From NCBI RefSeq assembly GCF_002563655.1, contig NZ_PDIY01000001.1, positions 186,001-250,000 of the forward strand: a stretch of 64,000 bases of DNA. The letters run 5' to 3'. The stretch is from Bacillus sp. es.034. Lineage in GTDB: Bacteria; Bacillota; Bacilli; Bacillales; Bacillaceae_B. Numbering within the stretch: the first letter of the stretch is position 1; each line of letters starts with the position of its first letter. Shown one piece after another: positions 16,901 through 25,826 of this stretch. Both the position numbers and the translations under genes were made by a program. The notes below the pieces were generated by a model. The model did no database searches. It was not told the DNA's origin and worked only from the letters and a program-made list of their open reading frames with translations.

Positions 16901-17665
16901 TTACGTATTCATGGCAGAGATGGTTTCAACTTTTTCTTCGGAATGAAGTTTTATCAGCTTTTCAACCGCCTTGATAAGCACCTGTGGTTCATCCCTTTGA
17001 ATATAATGAGCGCTATTCTTGGCAAGGACAACTTCGCCCTTAGAAGAAATCAACGCCATCTCCCTCTGCATGTCATTCCACAATTCCTGGGATGCTTCTG
17101 AATAATGATCTTTTTTACCAGCGGAAAGTACTATGACCGGCATACTTAAAGTCTCCTCATATTCTTTTAACTGCCCCAGGCTTTCCATAAATTCTTCGTA
17201 GCTGCCTTCTCGCACGAATTGCTTGCGATATGCTTCCTGGAAATCACTCGTCATCGTAGGGAGGAAGCGTTCCCTATATTCCACCGGAGTTGAGTCAACC
17301 AGCACCAAACCTGCGACTTCTTCAGGATATTCATGAGCGAATACACTCACATTCACTCCTCCGAAAGAGTGTCCAACAAATAGGTATGGAGGTTTGACGT
17401 CCAGGGTGCTTAGAAGTTCCTTCAGCTCTTTTACCATCTCGCGGCTCGTCCTCCGATTCGGACTCTTCCCGCTTCTTCCAAGCCCGGCACGATCGTATAC
17501 CAGTACTTCCGTTATTTCTGATAGTTCTCCAATCACTGAATCCCAGGCCTTTGAATAATCACCGTAGCCTGCATCCATCACCAGAGTGGGTTTATTGTTT
17601 TTCTTACCGATTAGTTTGGCGTATAGTTTGAAGTTATTAATCGGTACCAACATTTCTCTATTCAT
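16901..17665 (-). CDS. alpha/beta hydrolase
   Basis: A protein of 254 residues with the nucleophile elbow GHSFGG near residue 97, oxyanion region MDAGYGDYSKAW, a probable acid aspartate in VLSAGKKDH and catalytic histidine in NSAHYIQRDEP near 223. No signal peptide, so cytoplasmic. An esterase or similar hydrolase; substrate not determinable. It overlaps the upstream MBL gene by 8 bases and is thus translationally coupled to it. ATG 17665 has AAGGGGA eight bases upstream. Confidence 0.87.
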   Translation of the reverse strand: MNREMLVPINNFKLYAKLIGKKNNKPTLVMDAGYGDYSKAWDSVIGELSEITEVLVYDRAGLGRSGKSPNRRTSREMVKELKELLSTLDVKPPYLFVGHSFGGVNVSVFAHEYPEEVAGLVLVDSTPVEYRERFLPTMTSDFQEAYRKQFVREGSYEEFMESLGQLKEYEETLSMPVIVLSAGKKDHYSEASQELWNDMQREMALISSKGEVVLAKNSAHYIQRDEPQVLIKAVEKLIKLHSEEKVETISAMNT

Positions 17666-18578
17666 GTACGGAAGTCCCCTTTTTGCTCTTCACATTTTTT
17701 ATATTCTGAAAGTATACTTCTGGAGAAGCCCAATTTTTATAAAGAGGAGGGATTTCAGCACTTTCTTTATGTTTAACGGATAAAAGATGTGTCAAATAAA
17801 GAATCATTGTATCAATGTCATCTTTCGTCCCAATATCGCCATGTCCCGGAATGACTGTTTCAATATCCAACTTCTTTACTTCTCGTAAAATATCCATCCA
17901 TTTTCTTGGATCGGTTTCATCAAAGAATGTCGGGTGACATTGAACAAATACCAAGTCCCCCATAAAGATCACTTTCTCTTCCGGAAGGTAAAGGATGCTA
18001 TCACAAAAGGAGTGTCCACCTCCCAACGTAAATAGTTTCGCGCTTCTAGTTGTTCCCTGTATAGCCTTCTCTTCCCTAAATGTTTCATTGGGCAGCGTCA
18101 ACTCAAGATCAGGTAAGGACCGTTTCATTTCATGTAGAAAGCTCACTTGATCTTGAAGGGTTGCTTCCCCGGATTCATCAAGCTGCTTTTCGAGAGATTC
18201 TATATATTGAGTGAGTCCATCGATGTCCGCTTTCTGTTTCTCTATTCTGGAAGGGTGGATTTCCTTCATTTTTTCTAAGGTGGCCTCGCTTGAAAGAATA
18301 GAAATGTCCTTAAACGTTTGATTGCCTCGGACATGATCTCCGTGATAATGGCTATTTACAACCCACGTGACACTCTGATTCGTGATTCTTTCGACAGCAT
18401 CTCTCATCCCTTTTGACGCCTGCTGCGTGTTAAACGTATCAAACACGATTACTCCGTCACCTAAATCAACAAATCCGGCATTTGCAACTGCACCGCCACC
18501 TGGTTTTGAAATTGCGGCATAGATGCCGTTTTTGACCTCTAAAAGTGTAAAGTGTATGTTATTAAACTCATTTTTCAT
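17658..18578 (-). CDS. MBL-fold metallo-hydrolase with helical insert
   Basis: A protein of 306 residues. Metal motif SHYHGDHVRGN near residue 80, GGGHSFCD near 190, MGDLVF near 210 and PGHGDIG near 246 give all ligands of the fold. A helical insert (about 105-165) is rich in Glu and Lys and may form a coiled coil. It resembles SoxH or quinoprotein-relay MBL hydrolases by pattern. It heads a pair with the overlapping alpha/beta hydrolase, and follows the phosphotransferase-like gene on the same strand by 24 bases, so all three probably form an operon. Substrate unknown. Confidence 0.85.
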   Translation of the reverse strand: MKNEFNNIHFTLLEVKNGIYAAISKPGGGAVANAGFVDLGDGVIVFDTFNTQQASKGMRDAVERITNQSVTWVVNSHYHGDHVRGNQTFKDISILSSEATLEKMKEIHPSRIEKQKADIDGLTQYIESLEKQLDESGEATLQDQVSFLHEMKRSLPDLELTLPNETFREEKAIQGTTRSAKLFTLGGGHSFCDSILYLPEEKVIFMGDLVFVQCHPTFFDETDPRKWMDILREVKKLDIETVIPGHGDIGTKDDIDTMILYLTHLLSVKHKESAEIPPLYKNWASPEVYFQNIKNVKSKKGTSVHE

Positions 18579-18602
18579 CCTCTTCCCCCTTAGTGCAAGA
18601 TG

Positions 18603-19556
18603 TTAATAACTAAATTTATTTTTTCTATCCATTCCTTCAGTTTTCACCCGCTCAATCTCTTCAATCTTCCACTCTATAATTTCGCGAATCCTCTTTTCGG
18701 ACAGATGTCCCTGAAAATACTTCTCCACTTCCCAGGCAAGCATCATCGTCAAATGGTCTATGTATAGGTAGCTCAGATCACTCCTAAAATCGTTATCATC
18801 CAAATAGATTCCGCGTTCCCTCATGTATTGTAGATAGAATTCTGGGACGTATGAAATCAGTTCTTCGTCGTATATATCCTGCATCAAGATCGTCACGTCC
18901 CTTAAGGGAGACCCGATGGCTGCCCATTCCCAATCGATGAGCCAGACTTCATTATCCTTATAAAAGACATTTTCCAGATGGGGGTCCCCATGGGTTATGA
19001 CGGATCGACATTTCGTTTGATAATGAGGGATATCTAGTCGCTCATACACTTCCTGGATTGTTCTCTTCCATTGTGGACTGGCCCACGATTTTCTTGAGCC
19101 CAACTTGCCCAGCTGATCTAAGCACCAATCCTTCCATTCAGCGTTTAACTGGTGGACAGGAAGCTTGTCCTGACCGGTATCCATACCATGAAGAGAAGCC
19201 AATACTTTTAAAATATCACTGATCAGAATTTTCTTTTCAGCTATAGGCAATGCTTCATACCTGGCTTTAACTGGATACCCCAAATCCCACATCAGCATCG
19301 CTTGTGGAGAAGTCTCCCATACATTCACGACTCTACTAAAAGGCGTCATTATTTCTTCTATATTCTTATAAATCTCTACTTCCTGATCCCGTCCCTCAGC
19401 AAATTCCTTGTAGATGTAGTGCTCTCTCGTATTCTCATTATCACTTAGAGCTTCGACTTTATAAATGTTTCCCGCATGGGCGCCACCGATTTCCTCTATG
19501 CTCAGAATCTCCAGGTTCATTTTACTCAACCTGCTTTCCAAATCCTTCACTCGCAT
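18603..19556 (-). CDS. aminoglycoside phosphotransferase/choline kinase family protein
   Basis: A protein of 317 residues with the APH kinase fold: catalytic loop HGDPHLENVF near 190 and the DFG-equivalent IDWEWAAIGSPLRD near 207. It could phosphorylate an antibiotic, choline or another small alcohol; resistance cannot be claimed from sequence. Starts ATG 19556 or GTG 19550; AAAGGGGG lies just upstream and spacing favours the GTG. First gene of a probable three-gene operon with the MBL hydrolase and alpha/beta hydrolase. Confidence 0.8.
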   Translation of the reverse strand: MRVKDLESRLSKMNLEILSIEEIGGAHAGNIYKVEALSDNENTREHYIYKEFAEGRDQEVEIYKNIEEIMTPFSRVVNVWETSPQAMLMWDLGYPVKARYEALPIAEKKILISDILKVLASLHGMDTGQDKLPVHQLNAEWKDWCLDQLGKLGSRKSWASPQWKRTIQEVYERLDIPHYQTKCRSVITHGDPHLENVFYKDNEVWLIDWEWAAIGSPLRDVTILMQDIYDEELISYVPEFYLQYMRERGIYLDDNDFRSDLSYLYIDHLTMMLAWEVEKYFQGHLSEKRIREIIEWKIEEIERVKTEGMDRKNKFSY

Positions 19557-19639
19557 CCCCCTTTCCCAAAGTCCTTATATTGTAATTATTTCAAATTACT
19601 GGTACAAACACAAATAAAGACGGCATCTGTTTGAGCCGC

Positions 19640-19816
19640 CTACTGTTCTTCCCTGTTCTGCTTATCTAACTTACTATTAATCTCATGCAATAGGTACAAC
19701 CCTCTCACCAGACAACCCGCGATGATTCCAAACCCGATGACAAGGCCAAATATGTGTAATGGAATCAAAAAGAATCCGATGATGGAGGCTGTCACAATTA
19801 GAAATAATAAGAACAA
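19640..19816 (-). CDS. small membrane protein of 58 residues (TTG start)
   Basis: A TTG at 19814-19816 is preceded by GGAGGGAAAGG and opens a frame of 58 codons. The product has two hydrophobic helices (about 2-18 and 20-43) separated by IPLHIFG, then a charged tail LHEINSKLDKQNREEQ. The ribosome binding site directly follows the stop codon of the P-loop kinase gene, so the two are probably co-translated. A weak hairpin (GGCGGC with GCCGTC) lies after the stop codon. No family recognised. Codon use and the membrane-protein pattern support a real gene. Confidence 0.65.
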   Translation of the reverse strand: MFLLFLIVTASIIGFFLIPLHIFGLVIGFGIIAGCLVRGLYLLHEINSKLDKQNREEQ

Positions 19817-19830
19817 ACCTTTCCCTCCAG

Positions 19831-20649
19831 CTACTTAATCGCTTCCTTCATTTTTTCATAATAAGTATCCCAGTCTTTGTCTCCATTCTCAATGAGCATG
19901 TGCCTAACCGGCAACCCCTCAAGAATCCGCAACTCTAAATCCCTGCGCATCTCCAAAAACTCCACAAGCCCTTTATACCCCTTCAACTCATTTTCTTTTC
20001 CATACCCTTGATTCATATGATAATCCATGAAGAACTCACGCCATTCCTGACTTCGCTCTTCATATACATGGTTGAAGGATTGCTCCAGGTTTTCCTGATG
20101 AAAATAAACCAGCAGAGGATTCAATGGTGCAATCAACGAACTGATTTTCTTTAAATGGTTCTCGAGCCTCTCTGGTTCAGCATTATGCATGGCGATGAAC
20201 TTGGTAAAGGGATTTTGCAGGAAACAGCATTCGAATATGTACACGTCATCCCCAAATACCGTCTCTTCTACGAATTCCTTCCAATAGTTATAGGAGATGT
20301 CTTCGAACGTATCCAGATCTAGTTCGTAAACATCATACGAAGCCAGGTGTTCAACAAGAGAAGGATCCATATCAAGAAAATTGCGATATGAAATAAAATA
20401 GTGATCGCCTTTCTTCTCGGCATACTCTTTGATACTCTCCCGACGGGCAGGAAATTTTTCAAGTATGGCGTTAAACTGTCCCTCATTTAAACAAGCAGTC
20501 GATTCATAATCAGCAGGATGGCTGGTGTCCCCTTCTTGAAAGAGCTTAACCTTGACCCCTTCTTTCTCCAAATGCTCCTTAATAAAATGGGCCGTGGTCG
20601 ATTTGCCTGACCCCGGTATCCCTTCAACGATAATAAGATTCGATTTCAA
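19831..20649 (-). CDS. P-loop kinase-like NTPase
   Basis: A protein of 272 residues when started at TTG 20649: MKSNLIIVEGIPGSGKSTTA places Walker A (GIPGSGKST) at about residues 10-18. The rest resembles thymidylate-kinase-like proteins of unknown substrate found in Bacillus, with acidic loops (YELDLDTFEDISYNYWKEF) and FECCFLQNPFTKFIAMHN. The TTG start is preferred because AAAAGGGGA lies six bases upstream and because a longer ATG start at 20691 would overlap an independent small gene and lacks a site. It lies between two tiny membrane-protein genes. Function unknown. Confidence 0.75.
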   Translation of the reverse strand: MKSNLIIVEGIPGSGKSTTAHFIKEHLEKEGVKVKLFQEGDTSHPADYESTACLNEGQFNAILEKFPARRESIKEYAEKKGDHYFISYRNFLDMDPSLVEHLASYDVYELDLDTFEDISYNYWKEFVEETVFGDDVYIFECCFLQNPFTKFIAMHNAEPERLENHLKKISSLIAPLNPLLVYFHQENLEQSFNHVYEERSQEWREFFMDYHMNQGYGKENELKGYKGLVEFLEMRRDLELRILEGLPVRHMLIENGDKDWDTYYEKMKEAIK

Positions 20650-20669
20650 ACTTTCTCCCCTTTTCCTTC

Positions 20670-20795
20670 TTACCTGTTTTTTCCCTTCCATTCTTCCAAC
20701 AATTCTACAACCCGTTCATTCGATTTATTCATTTTCCTCATCTGTACTTCAATGGAGAAGAGGGTGATGAGTGCTAGAATTCCAATTACGATCAT
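20670..20795 (-). CDS. small membrane protein of 41 residues
   Basis: ATG at 20793-20795 is preceded by AAGGAGA with 8 bases spacing. The product starts MIVIGILALITLFSIEVQ (one membrane helix) and continues with the charged helix NKSNERVVELLEEWKGKNR. This is the common layout of a Bacillus small membrane protein with a cytoplasmic amphipathic tail. The stop lies 21 bases before the TTG start of the P-loop kinase, so the two genes probably share a transcript. It sits downstream of the mqo terminator, so its own promoter should lie near 20800-20830. Confidence 0.65.
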   Translation of the reverse strand: MIVIGILALITLFSIEVQMRKMNKSNERVVELLEEWKGKNR

Positions 20796-20826
20796 GATGC
20801 ATTTCTCCTTAAAACAATATTTCTAT

Positions 20827-20857
20827 AAAAAAACACCCTGCGAACATCCACAGGGCA
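20827..20857 (-). terminator. intrinsic terminator of mqo
   Basis: Minus-strand CCCTGTG and CGCAGGG arms (one G-T pair) are followed by seven T after GTG. Confidence 0.75.
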
Positions 20858-20872
20858 TTCCTTCTTATTCAC

Positions 20873-22372
20873 TTAACTATACGCTACCTCTTTATCCCTC
20901 AAACCCAACGCCTTCGCAGTCGACGTATGAATTTCCCTGAATAGTTCAGGATTCTCTCCTAAAGCCACTCCATAGGATGGGATCATTTCCTTGATCTTCG
21001 GCTCCCACTCTTTCATGTGCTGCGGGAAGCATTTATCCAATACTTCAAGCATGACGTGAACCGCTGTAGAGGCACCTGGTGAAGCACCCAGCAATGCAGC
21101 GACGGATCCATCTGCAGCGCTGACCACTTCCGTACCGAACTGGAGGGTTCCTTTGCCTGCCTCGGTGTCCTTGATGACCTGCACACGCTGGCCGGCTACG
21201 ACGATGTCCCAGTCTTCGCTCTTGGCGTTCGGGATGAATTCGCGTAATTCTTCCATGCGTTTTTCATTCGACAGGAGAACCTGCTGGATCAGATACTTGG
21301 TCAATCCCATTTCCTTTACGCCTGCAGCAAGCATGGTGAAAAGGTTATTCGGTTTGACTGATGTGATCAAGTCCATATTCGATCCCGTCTTCAGGAACTT
21401 TGGTGAGAATCCGGCAAATGGTCCGAACAGAAGGGATTTCTTGTTATCGATGTAACGGGTGTCAAGATGCGGAACCGACATCGGAGGAGCTCCAACCTTG
21501 GCTTTTCCGTACACTTTCCCGTGATGTTTTTCGATGACTTCAGGGTTATTACACACCATGAAGAGTCCCGATACCGGGAATCCGCCGATCTGCTTCGACT
21601 CAGGGATGCCAGTTTTCTGAAGTAACGGAAGACTTCCGCCACCGCCGCCGATGAAGACGAACTTCGCCGTATGATATTCCATTTTGATTCCGTCCATATC
21701 ATGGACCTTTACTTCCCATGAACCGTCGGATTTGCGTTTGATATCTTCCACACTGTGGTTGTAGTTGATCTCTACGCCTTTATCATTCAAATGGTCGAAC
21801 AATTTGCGGGTCAATGCCCCGAAGTTGACGTCCGTCCCAGAATCAATCTTCGTCGCTGCAATCGGTTCATCCGATTCACGGCCATCCATGATCAGCGGAA
21901 TCCATTCCATTAATTTATCCGGATCATCGGAGAATTCCATGCCTTCAAACAACGGACTAGCTGACAGCGCTTCCAAACGCTTTTTCAGAAACTCCACATT
22001 TTCTTCACCTTGAACCATGCTCATATGCGGGATCGGCATGATGAATTCCTGTGGTTGACCAATGAGATTGCGGTTGACGAGATAAGACCAGAATTGTCTT
22101 GAAAGTTGGAACTGTTCATTAACTTTGATTGCTTTCGTAATGTCTATAGATCCATCAGGCTTTTCGGATGTATAGTTGAGCTCGCATAGTGCAGAATGTC
22201 CGGTTCCGGCATTATTCCATTCGTTTGAGCTTTCTTCCCCAGGCTTCGCGAGCTTTTCAAACACTGTGATTTCCCATTCCGGCGCCAACTCTTTCAGGAT
22301 CACCCCTAAAGTCGCACTCATGACACCAGCACCAATTAAGATAACATCTGTTTTCTTCTGTAAGCTGCTCAT
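20873..22372 (-). CDS. mqo: malate:quinone oxidoreductase
   Basis: A protein of 499 residues of the Mqo family: FAD-binding [14 protein letters not shown] at the N-terminus, then [31 protein letters not shown], and [16 protein letters not shown] in the middle. It oxidises malate to oxaloacetate at the membrane and passes electrons to menaquinone, bypassing NAD-dependent malate dehydrogenase. The start is ATG 22372, with AGGAAGG upstream; an earlier in-frame ATG at 22387 lacks a site. A cre site just upstream suggests carbon catabolite repression. Class I fumarase, the preceding TCA step, is encoded 27 kb away. Confidence 0.95.
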   Translation of the reverse strand: MSSLQKKTDVILIGAGVMSATLGVILKELAPEWEITVFEKLAKPGEESSNEWNNAGTGHSALCELNYTSEKPDGSIDITKAIKVNEQFQLSRQFWSYLVNRNLIGQPQEFIMPIPHMSMVQGEENVEFLKKRLEALSASPLFEGMEFSDDPDKLMEWIPLIMDGRESDEPIAATKIDSGTDVNFGALTRKLFDHLNDKGVEINYNHSVEDIKRKSDGSWEVKVHDMDGIKMEYHTAKFVFIGGGGGSLPLLQKTGIPESKQIGGFPVSGLFMVCNNPEVIEKHHGKVYGKAKVGAPPMSVPHLDTRYIDNKKSLLFGPFAGFSPKFLKTGSNMDLITSVKPNNLFTMLAAGVKEMGLTKYLIQQVLLSNEKRMEELREFIPNAKSEDWDIVVAGQRVQVIKDTEAGKGTLQFGTEVVSAADGSVAALLGASPGASTAVHVMLEVLDKCFPQHMKEWEPKIKEMIPSYGVALGENPELFREIHTSTAKALGLRDKEVAYS

Positions 22373-22397
22373 TATAACCTTCCTCATCCACTATATT

Positions 22398-22411
22398 TGC
22401 AGGCGCTTTCA
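22398..22411 (-). promoter_or_regulatory. cre site upstream of mqo
   Basis: Minus-strand TGAAAGCGCCTGCA matches the CcpA consensus TGNAANCGNWNNCA at all but one position. It is 26 bases before the start codon and probably downstream of the promoter, so it would act as a roadblock. Confidence 0.55.
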
Positions 22412-22728
22412 ATCCAGCACCTTCATGTGTCTAAAAAAAACCATACCATCTTCTATTATAATGATTCATAGGGTAAAATATCTAGTATTATCTGATTATT
22501 ATAAACTATTTTATGAAAAAACAAAAGTGAAAATAGTGTCATGAACGCTTGATGATACAGGTTTGAAAGTACCCAGACCTTCTCTGAACCCTTATATGTC
22601 AAAGAGAAACCCGACAACTTCAGTAGAGATTCTGATTAGTTTTTCAGAAAAATATTTTTTCCTTTAAATTGAACTAAAATTCAGAGTATTTAGCCTGTTT
22701 TTGTCTTGAACTCGTCTTTCATTCAAAA
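22412..22728. other. intergenic AT-rich stretch upstream of mqo
   Basis: A TATAAT on the minus strand near 22458-22463 is a plausible mqo -10, though no good -35 is seen. The remainder, between mqo and the MMPL terminator, is AT-rich and holds no frame with a ribosome binding site on either strand. Confidence 0.4.
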
Positions 22729-22730
22729 GA

Positions 22731-22759
22731 CAGCCCGCTCTATATTAGAACGGGCTGTT
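22731..22759 (-). terminator. intrinsic terminator of the MMPL exporter operon
   Basis: ACAGCCCGCTCT pairs with AGAACGGGCTGT around a short loop, with CTTTTG following on the minus strand. Confidence 0.8.
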
Positions 22760-22765
22760 CTCAAT

Positions 22766-25174
22766 CTACTTTTCCTTCTTCGGTCGGAACGGCCACCACA
22801 CTCCATTGCCGAATGACACAGTCATGGCAGGTATCAATAGTGGCAGGACGATCAGTCCATACAGAAGCAGTCCGGTGATGACGATGGTCGCGATCTGCAC
22901 GAGACTGAGTACCCCGGACGGTACCATGGCACCGAATGTACCTGCGAGGATGATCGCTGCCGTGATGATGACGGTTCCCATCTTCGCCATCGATGCTTTG
23001 ATGGCATCGGTCACCGTCATGCCTTCTGATGCCTCTTCACGGAAACGGTCCATGAGGAAAATCGAATAGTCGACTCCAAGGGCCACAAGCATGACGAATC
23101 CGAAGAACGGAACGGCCCAACTGATACCGTCATATCCAAGCCCCTCCACGAAAATCCACTCGGCTACGGCAACAGACGTGAAGTACGTCAGAAGCAGAGA
23201 TCCGATCATGTAGAGCGGCATGATGAAGGAACGGAACAGGATCGCCAGGACCACAAACAAACTGATAAGCATGATCGTCACCGTCTGGGTGAAGTCACTC
23301 GTTGAAATATCGCTAAGGTCACGGTTGATGCTTGAGACTCCTCCGATGGCAACCTCGGTATCTTCAAGAGGTGTATCTTTGATGACCCGTTCCGTCGTTT
23401 CATTGATCCGGTCCACGGTGTCGATGGCTTCCGGTGAATACGGATTATCGGACAGGATGACTTCAAGCTTCATCCCTTTTTCTTCTCCAAAAGAATACCG
23501 GTCGATCACCTGGGCAAATTCTTTATTGTCCAATGTACCCGGTGGTAAGTATAACCCGGTATCACGGATGGTCTCGCTGTCACTCATCCCTTGAAGCTGA
23601 TCTCCGGCCTGATTTAGTCCGCCTGTGATCTGATTCAGACCGTCCAGCGGATTCGGTGCACCTGGTTGCGGAGACTGCCCCTGACCGGCCATGGCTGCCT
23701 GCTGGCTGAGTCCTTTTACGGCCTGATCGAGACCATCAGCCGCTCCGTTCACACCTTCAGCGATTTTTCCAAGCTGATAATCCGCATTGAATTCTTCGAT
23801 TGCCTCGCCGGCAGGACGTGTGATGGAACGTACACTCTTCACCCCGTCGACTTTCGCAAGCTCACGACTCAGCTTTTCTACATAAGGAACGGTATCCTCG
23901 GTCACAAGCTTTTCATCGCTTGAAAGCAGAACCTGGACCGGCAGGGAATCCCCTTGACCGAATCCGTCTTCAATCGCCTGCAGACCTTTGACCGAATCAT
24001 AGCTGTCCCCGATTTCATCCACCGTGTTGAAGGACAGGGCATCGTCGTATGTGAATAAAAGTGGAACCGTGATGACCGCCACCACTGCCATGGACAACAA
24101 TGGACGATTGACGGAAAGCTTGCCCATCCAAGCCCATAACTTACTGTCATTGTGAGAAACGGATTTCTTCGATGGCCAGAACAATTTTTCCTTCAAGGTG
24201 GCCATGAAGAACGGCATGACCGTGCTCAATACCAGTAACAGAACGGCAATTCCGACTGCCACGGCTACGGCTGATTTAAAGATCGGGAAGTCGGCAAACC
24301 CGATAGCGAAGAATCCGATGAAGACGGCGAGCCCGCTTATGTAAAGCGTGCGTCCTGCTGTCTTATACGTACGGATGATCGCTTCATTGATAGGCTGCCC
24401 TGCCCCCAATTCCTCTTTGAACCGACTCAATAACAGGATGCAGTAATCCGTCCCGATCCCGAACAGGATGGCAACAAGGAAAATCTGCGTATAGTTCGAA
24501 ACGGGAAATCCAAACCAATCAATGAAAAATGCAACGATCGATTGACTGAGTAAATAGGTGATTCCAACAGCCACTAATGGAATCAACGGGGTCACAATTG
24601 AACGGAATACGGCTAATAAAAGAGCAAAAATCAGCACGACCGTAATGATTTCCGTCCGTTTCAATCCTTCCTGCGCGCTCAGGTTGACATCATTATTGAT
24701 GATGGCTTCCCCCGTCAGGTAAACGGAGGACTCGCCTTTCAGGATGTCTGATTTAATGGAATCAGCAAGCTCCACCACTTCCTCCTGTGTTCCGTCAACG
24801 GTGATCGGAACAAGGACGGTCTTTTTGTCTTTTGAGACGAGCTGGGCTTCCAGTTCCTCGCTTTCAAACGGATCGAGGACCGAACTGACCGGGTCCCCAA
24901 GCTCTTTCAGTTCATCTACATTTGACGCAATGTCTTTCTTTGCGGAGTCCGTCAATTTTTCGTCCAGTGAATACACAAGGGATATCGTTTCTTCCCCTGC
25001 CCCGGCGTCATTCAGCATTTCCATCGCTTTCTTTGACGCAGCATCTTCAGGGAGTTGGAACGTCCCGGCATCTTCTGCCTGCTTCGACAGGTTGGGCGAA
25101 ATCATAAACAATAAAACCGTTATTATAAGAAGGCCGATTGTAACCGGCCACTTGAATTTGATGATGGATTTCAT
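22766..25174 (-). CDS. MMPL-family RND exporter
   Basis: A protein of 802 residues with the duplicated MMPL layout: one helix, a large extracellular domain, five helices, then the same again. FGIGTDYCILLLSRFKEE and LGVDYSIFLMDRFREE carry the proton-relay residues. A Gly/Gln/Pro-rich linker (near 490-520) lies in the second extracellular domain. The family exports lipids or hydrophobic drugs. Its start overlaps the marR stop codon (ATGA), so the pair is coupled. Gene order MarR then MMPL equals B. subtilis ydgG-ydgH. The operator upstream of marR should control it. Substrate unknown. Confidence 0.9.
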   Translation of the reverse strand: MKSIIKFKWPVTIGLLIITVLLFMISPNLSKQAEDAGTFQLPEDAASKKAMEMLNDAGAGEETISLVYSLDEKLTDSAKKDIASNVDELKELGDPVSSVLDPFESEELEAQLVSKDKKTVLVPITVDGTQEEVVELADSIKSDILKGESSVYLTGEAIINNDVNLSAQEGLKRTEIITVVLIFALLLAVFRSIVTPLIPLVAVGITYLLSQSIVAFFIDWFGFPVSNYTQIFLVAILFGIGTDYCILLLSRFKEELGAGQPINEAIIRTYKTAGRTLYISGLAVFIGFFAIGFADFPIFKSAVAVAVGIAVLLLVLSTVMPFFMATLKEKLFWPSKKSVSHNDSKLWAWMGKLSVNRPLLSMAVVAVITVPLLFTYDDALSFNTVDEIGDSYDSVKGLQAIEDGFGQGDSLPVQVLLSSDEKLVTEDTVPYVEKLSRELAKVDGVKSVRSITRPAGEAIEEFNADYQLGKIAEGVNGAADGLDQAVKGLSQQAAMAGQGQSPQPGAPNPLDGLNQITGGLNQAGDQLQGMSDSETIRDTGLYLPPGTLDNKEFAQVIDRYSFGEEKGMKLEVILSDNPYSPEAIDTVDRINETTERVIKDTPLEDTEVAIGGVSSINRDLSDISTSDFTQTVTIMLISLFVVLAILFRSFIMPLYMIGSLLLTYFTSVAVAEWIFVEGLGYDGISWAVPFFGFVMLVALGVDYSIFLMDRFREEASEGMTVTDAIKASMAKMGTVIITAAIILAGTFGAMVPSGVLSLVQIATIVITGLLLYGLIVLPLLIPAMTVSFGNGVWWPFRPKKEK

Positions 25175-25623
25175 CCTTTTTCACCCTCCAATTTCAAAAT
25201 CGATCTGATTTTCCTGAACATGGTCAGGAATTGATCCAGCTCCTCGTCCTTCACGTGATCGGCGAACAAGTCTTCGATATAGGCATAAACCGCTTGATCG
25301 GACTCGGTTACGACCTTCTGACCATCCTCCGTGAGGCATACAAGCTTGCTCCGCTGATCTCCTTCCGCCTTCACGATTTCGATGAGCCCTTTCTCTTCAA
25401 GCCTCTTCAACCGGTTCGAAATCGCACTCTTATGAACCCCCTGGAGCTCGGCGATCACACCCCCTGCAAGCGGACCGTTCTTATTCACAAGCTTCAGCAC
25501 CTGAATCTGTTCAGGAGAATATTCCTGCCACACATCAGCCTTTACATTCTTCAGCACCCGATCTGTCCCGAACACCATCACGTCCTCGAACAGCTCGACT
25601 GCTTCAATTAACCGCTTATCCAA
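25171..25623 (-). CDS. MarR-family regulator of the MMPL exporter
   Basis: A protein of 150 residues: VIAELQGVHKSAISNRLKRLEEKGLI is the winged-helix recognition region (about 57-83) and DQRSKLVCLT the wing. The start is TTG 25623, with AGGGGGT upstream; both lie inside one arm of a 62-bp inverted repeat, so binding there would block both transcription and perhaps translation. It is the first gene of the operon with the MMPL exporter and resembles the YdgG/YdgH pair of B. subtilis. Confidence 0.87.
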   Translation of the reverse strand: MDKRLIEAVELFEDVMVFGTDRVLKNVKADVWQEYSPEQIQVLKLVNKNGPLAGGVIAELQGVHKSAISNRLKRLEEKGLIEIVKAEGDQRSKLVCLTEDGQKVVTESDQAVYAYIEDLFADHVKDEELDQFLTMFRKIRSILKLEGEKG

Positions 25624-25681
25624 CTAGTTGACCCCCTAAACTAATTATTCTATTTTATAGTTTAGGGGGTCAACTAGTTGG
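25620..25681 (-). promoter_or_regulatory. long inverted repeat: operator pair and promoter of the marR-MMPL operon
   Basis: Perfect 24-bp arms (25620-25643 and 25658-25681) enclose a 14-nt AT-rich loop. Each arm holds the self-palindrome CAACTAGTTG and the pseudo-palindrome TAGTTGACCCCCTAAACTA, so there are two inverted copies of one MarR operator. On the minus strand TTGACC in the first arm and AATAAT in the loop (18-nt gap) form the promoter, while the ribosome binding site and TTG start lie in the second arm. Confidence 0.7.
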
Positions 25682-25734
25682 AGTCAAGGAAAAGGTTCTG
25701 ATCATAATTTTAAAAGTTTAAGAAACGAAGATAA

Positions 25735-25777
25735 AAAAATGGCCGTATGCAATGAAGACATCGCATACGGCCATTTT
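25735..25777. terminator. strong terminator downstream of the SRPBCC genes
   Basis: Arms AAATGGCCGTATGC and GCATACGGCCATTT (14 bp, perfect) close a 12-nt loop, with T runs on both strands. It ends the minus-strand arsR operon. Confidence 0.88.
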
Positions 25778-25826
25778 TATGAAACGAGTAGTTGACTCCC
25801 TTTATCCTCTGAATCATGAGAGCCAG

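Noticed and set aside
20650-20691. Longer kinase start at ATG 20691
   Set aside because: It has no ribosome binding site and lies within the small gene 20670-20795; TTG 20649 has an ideal site.
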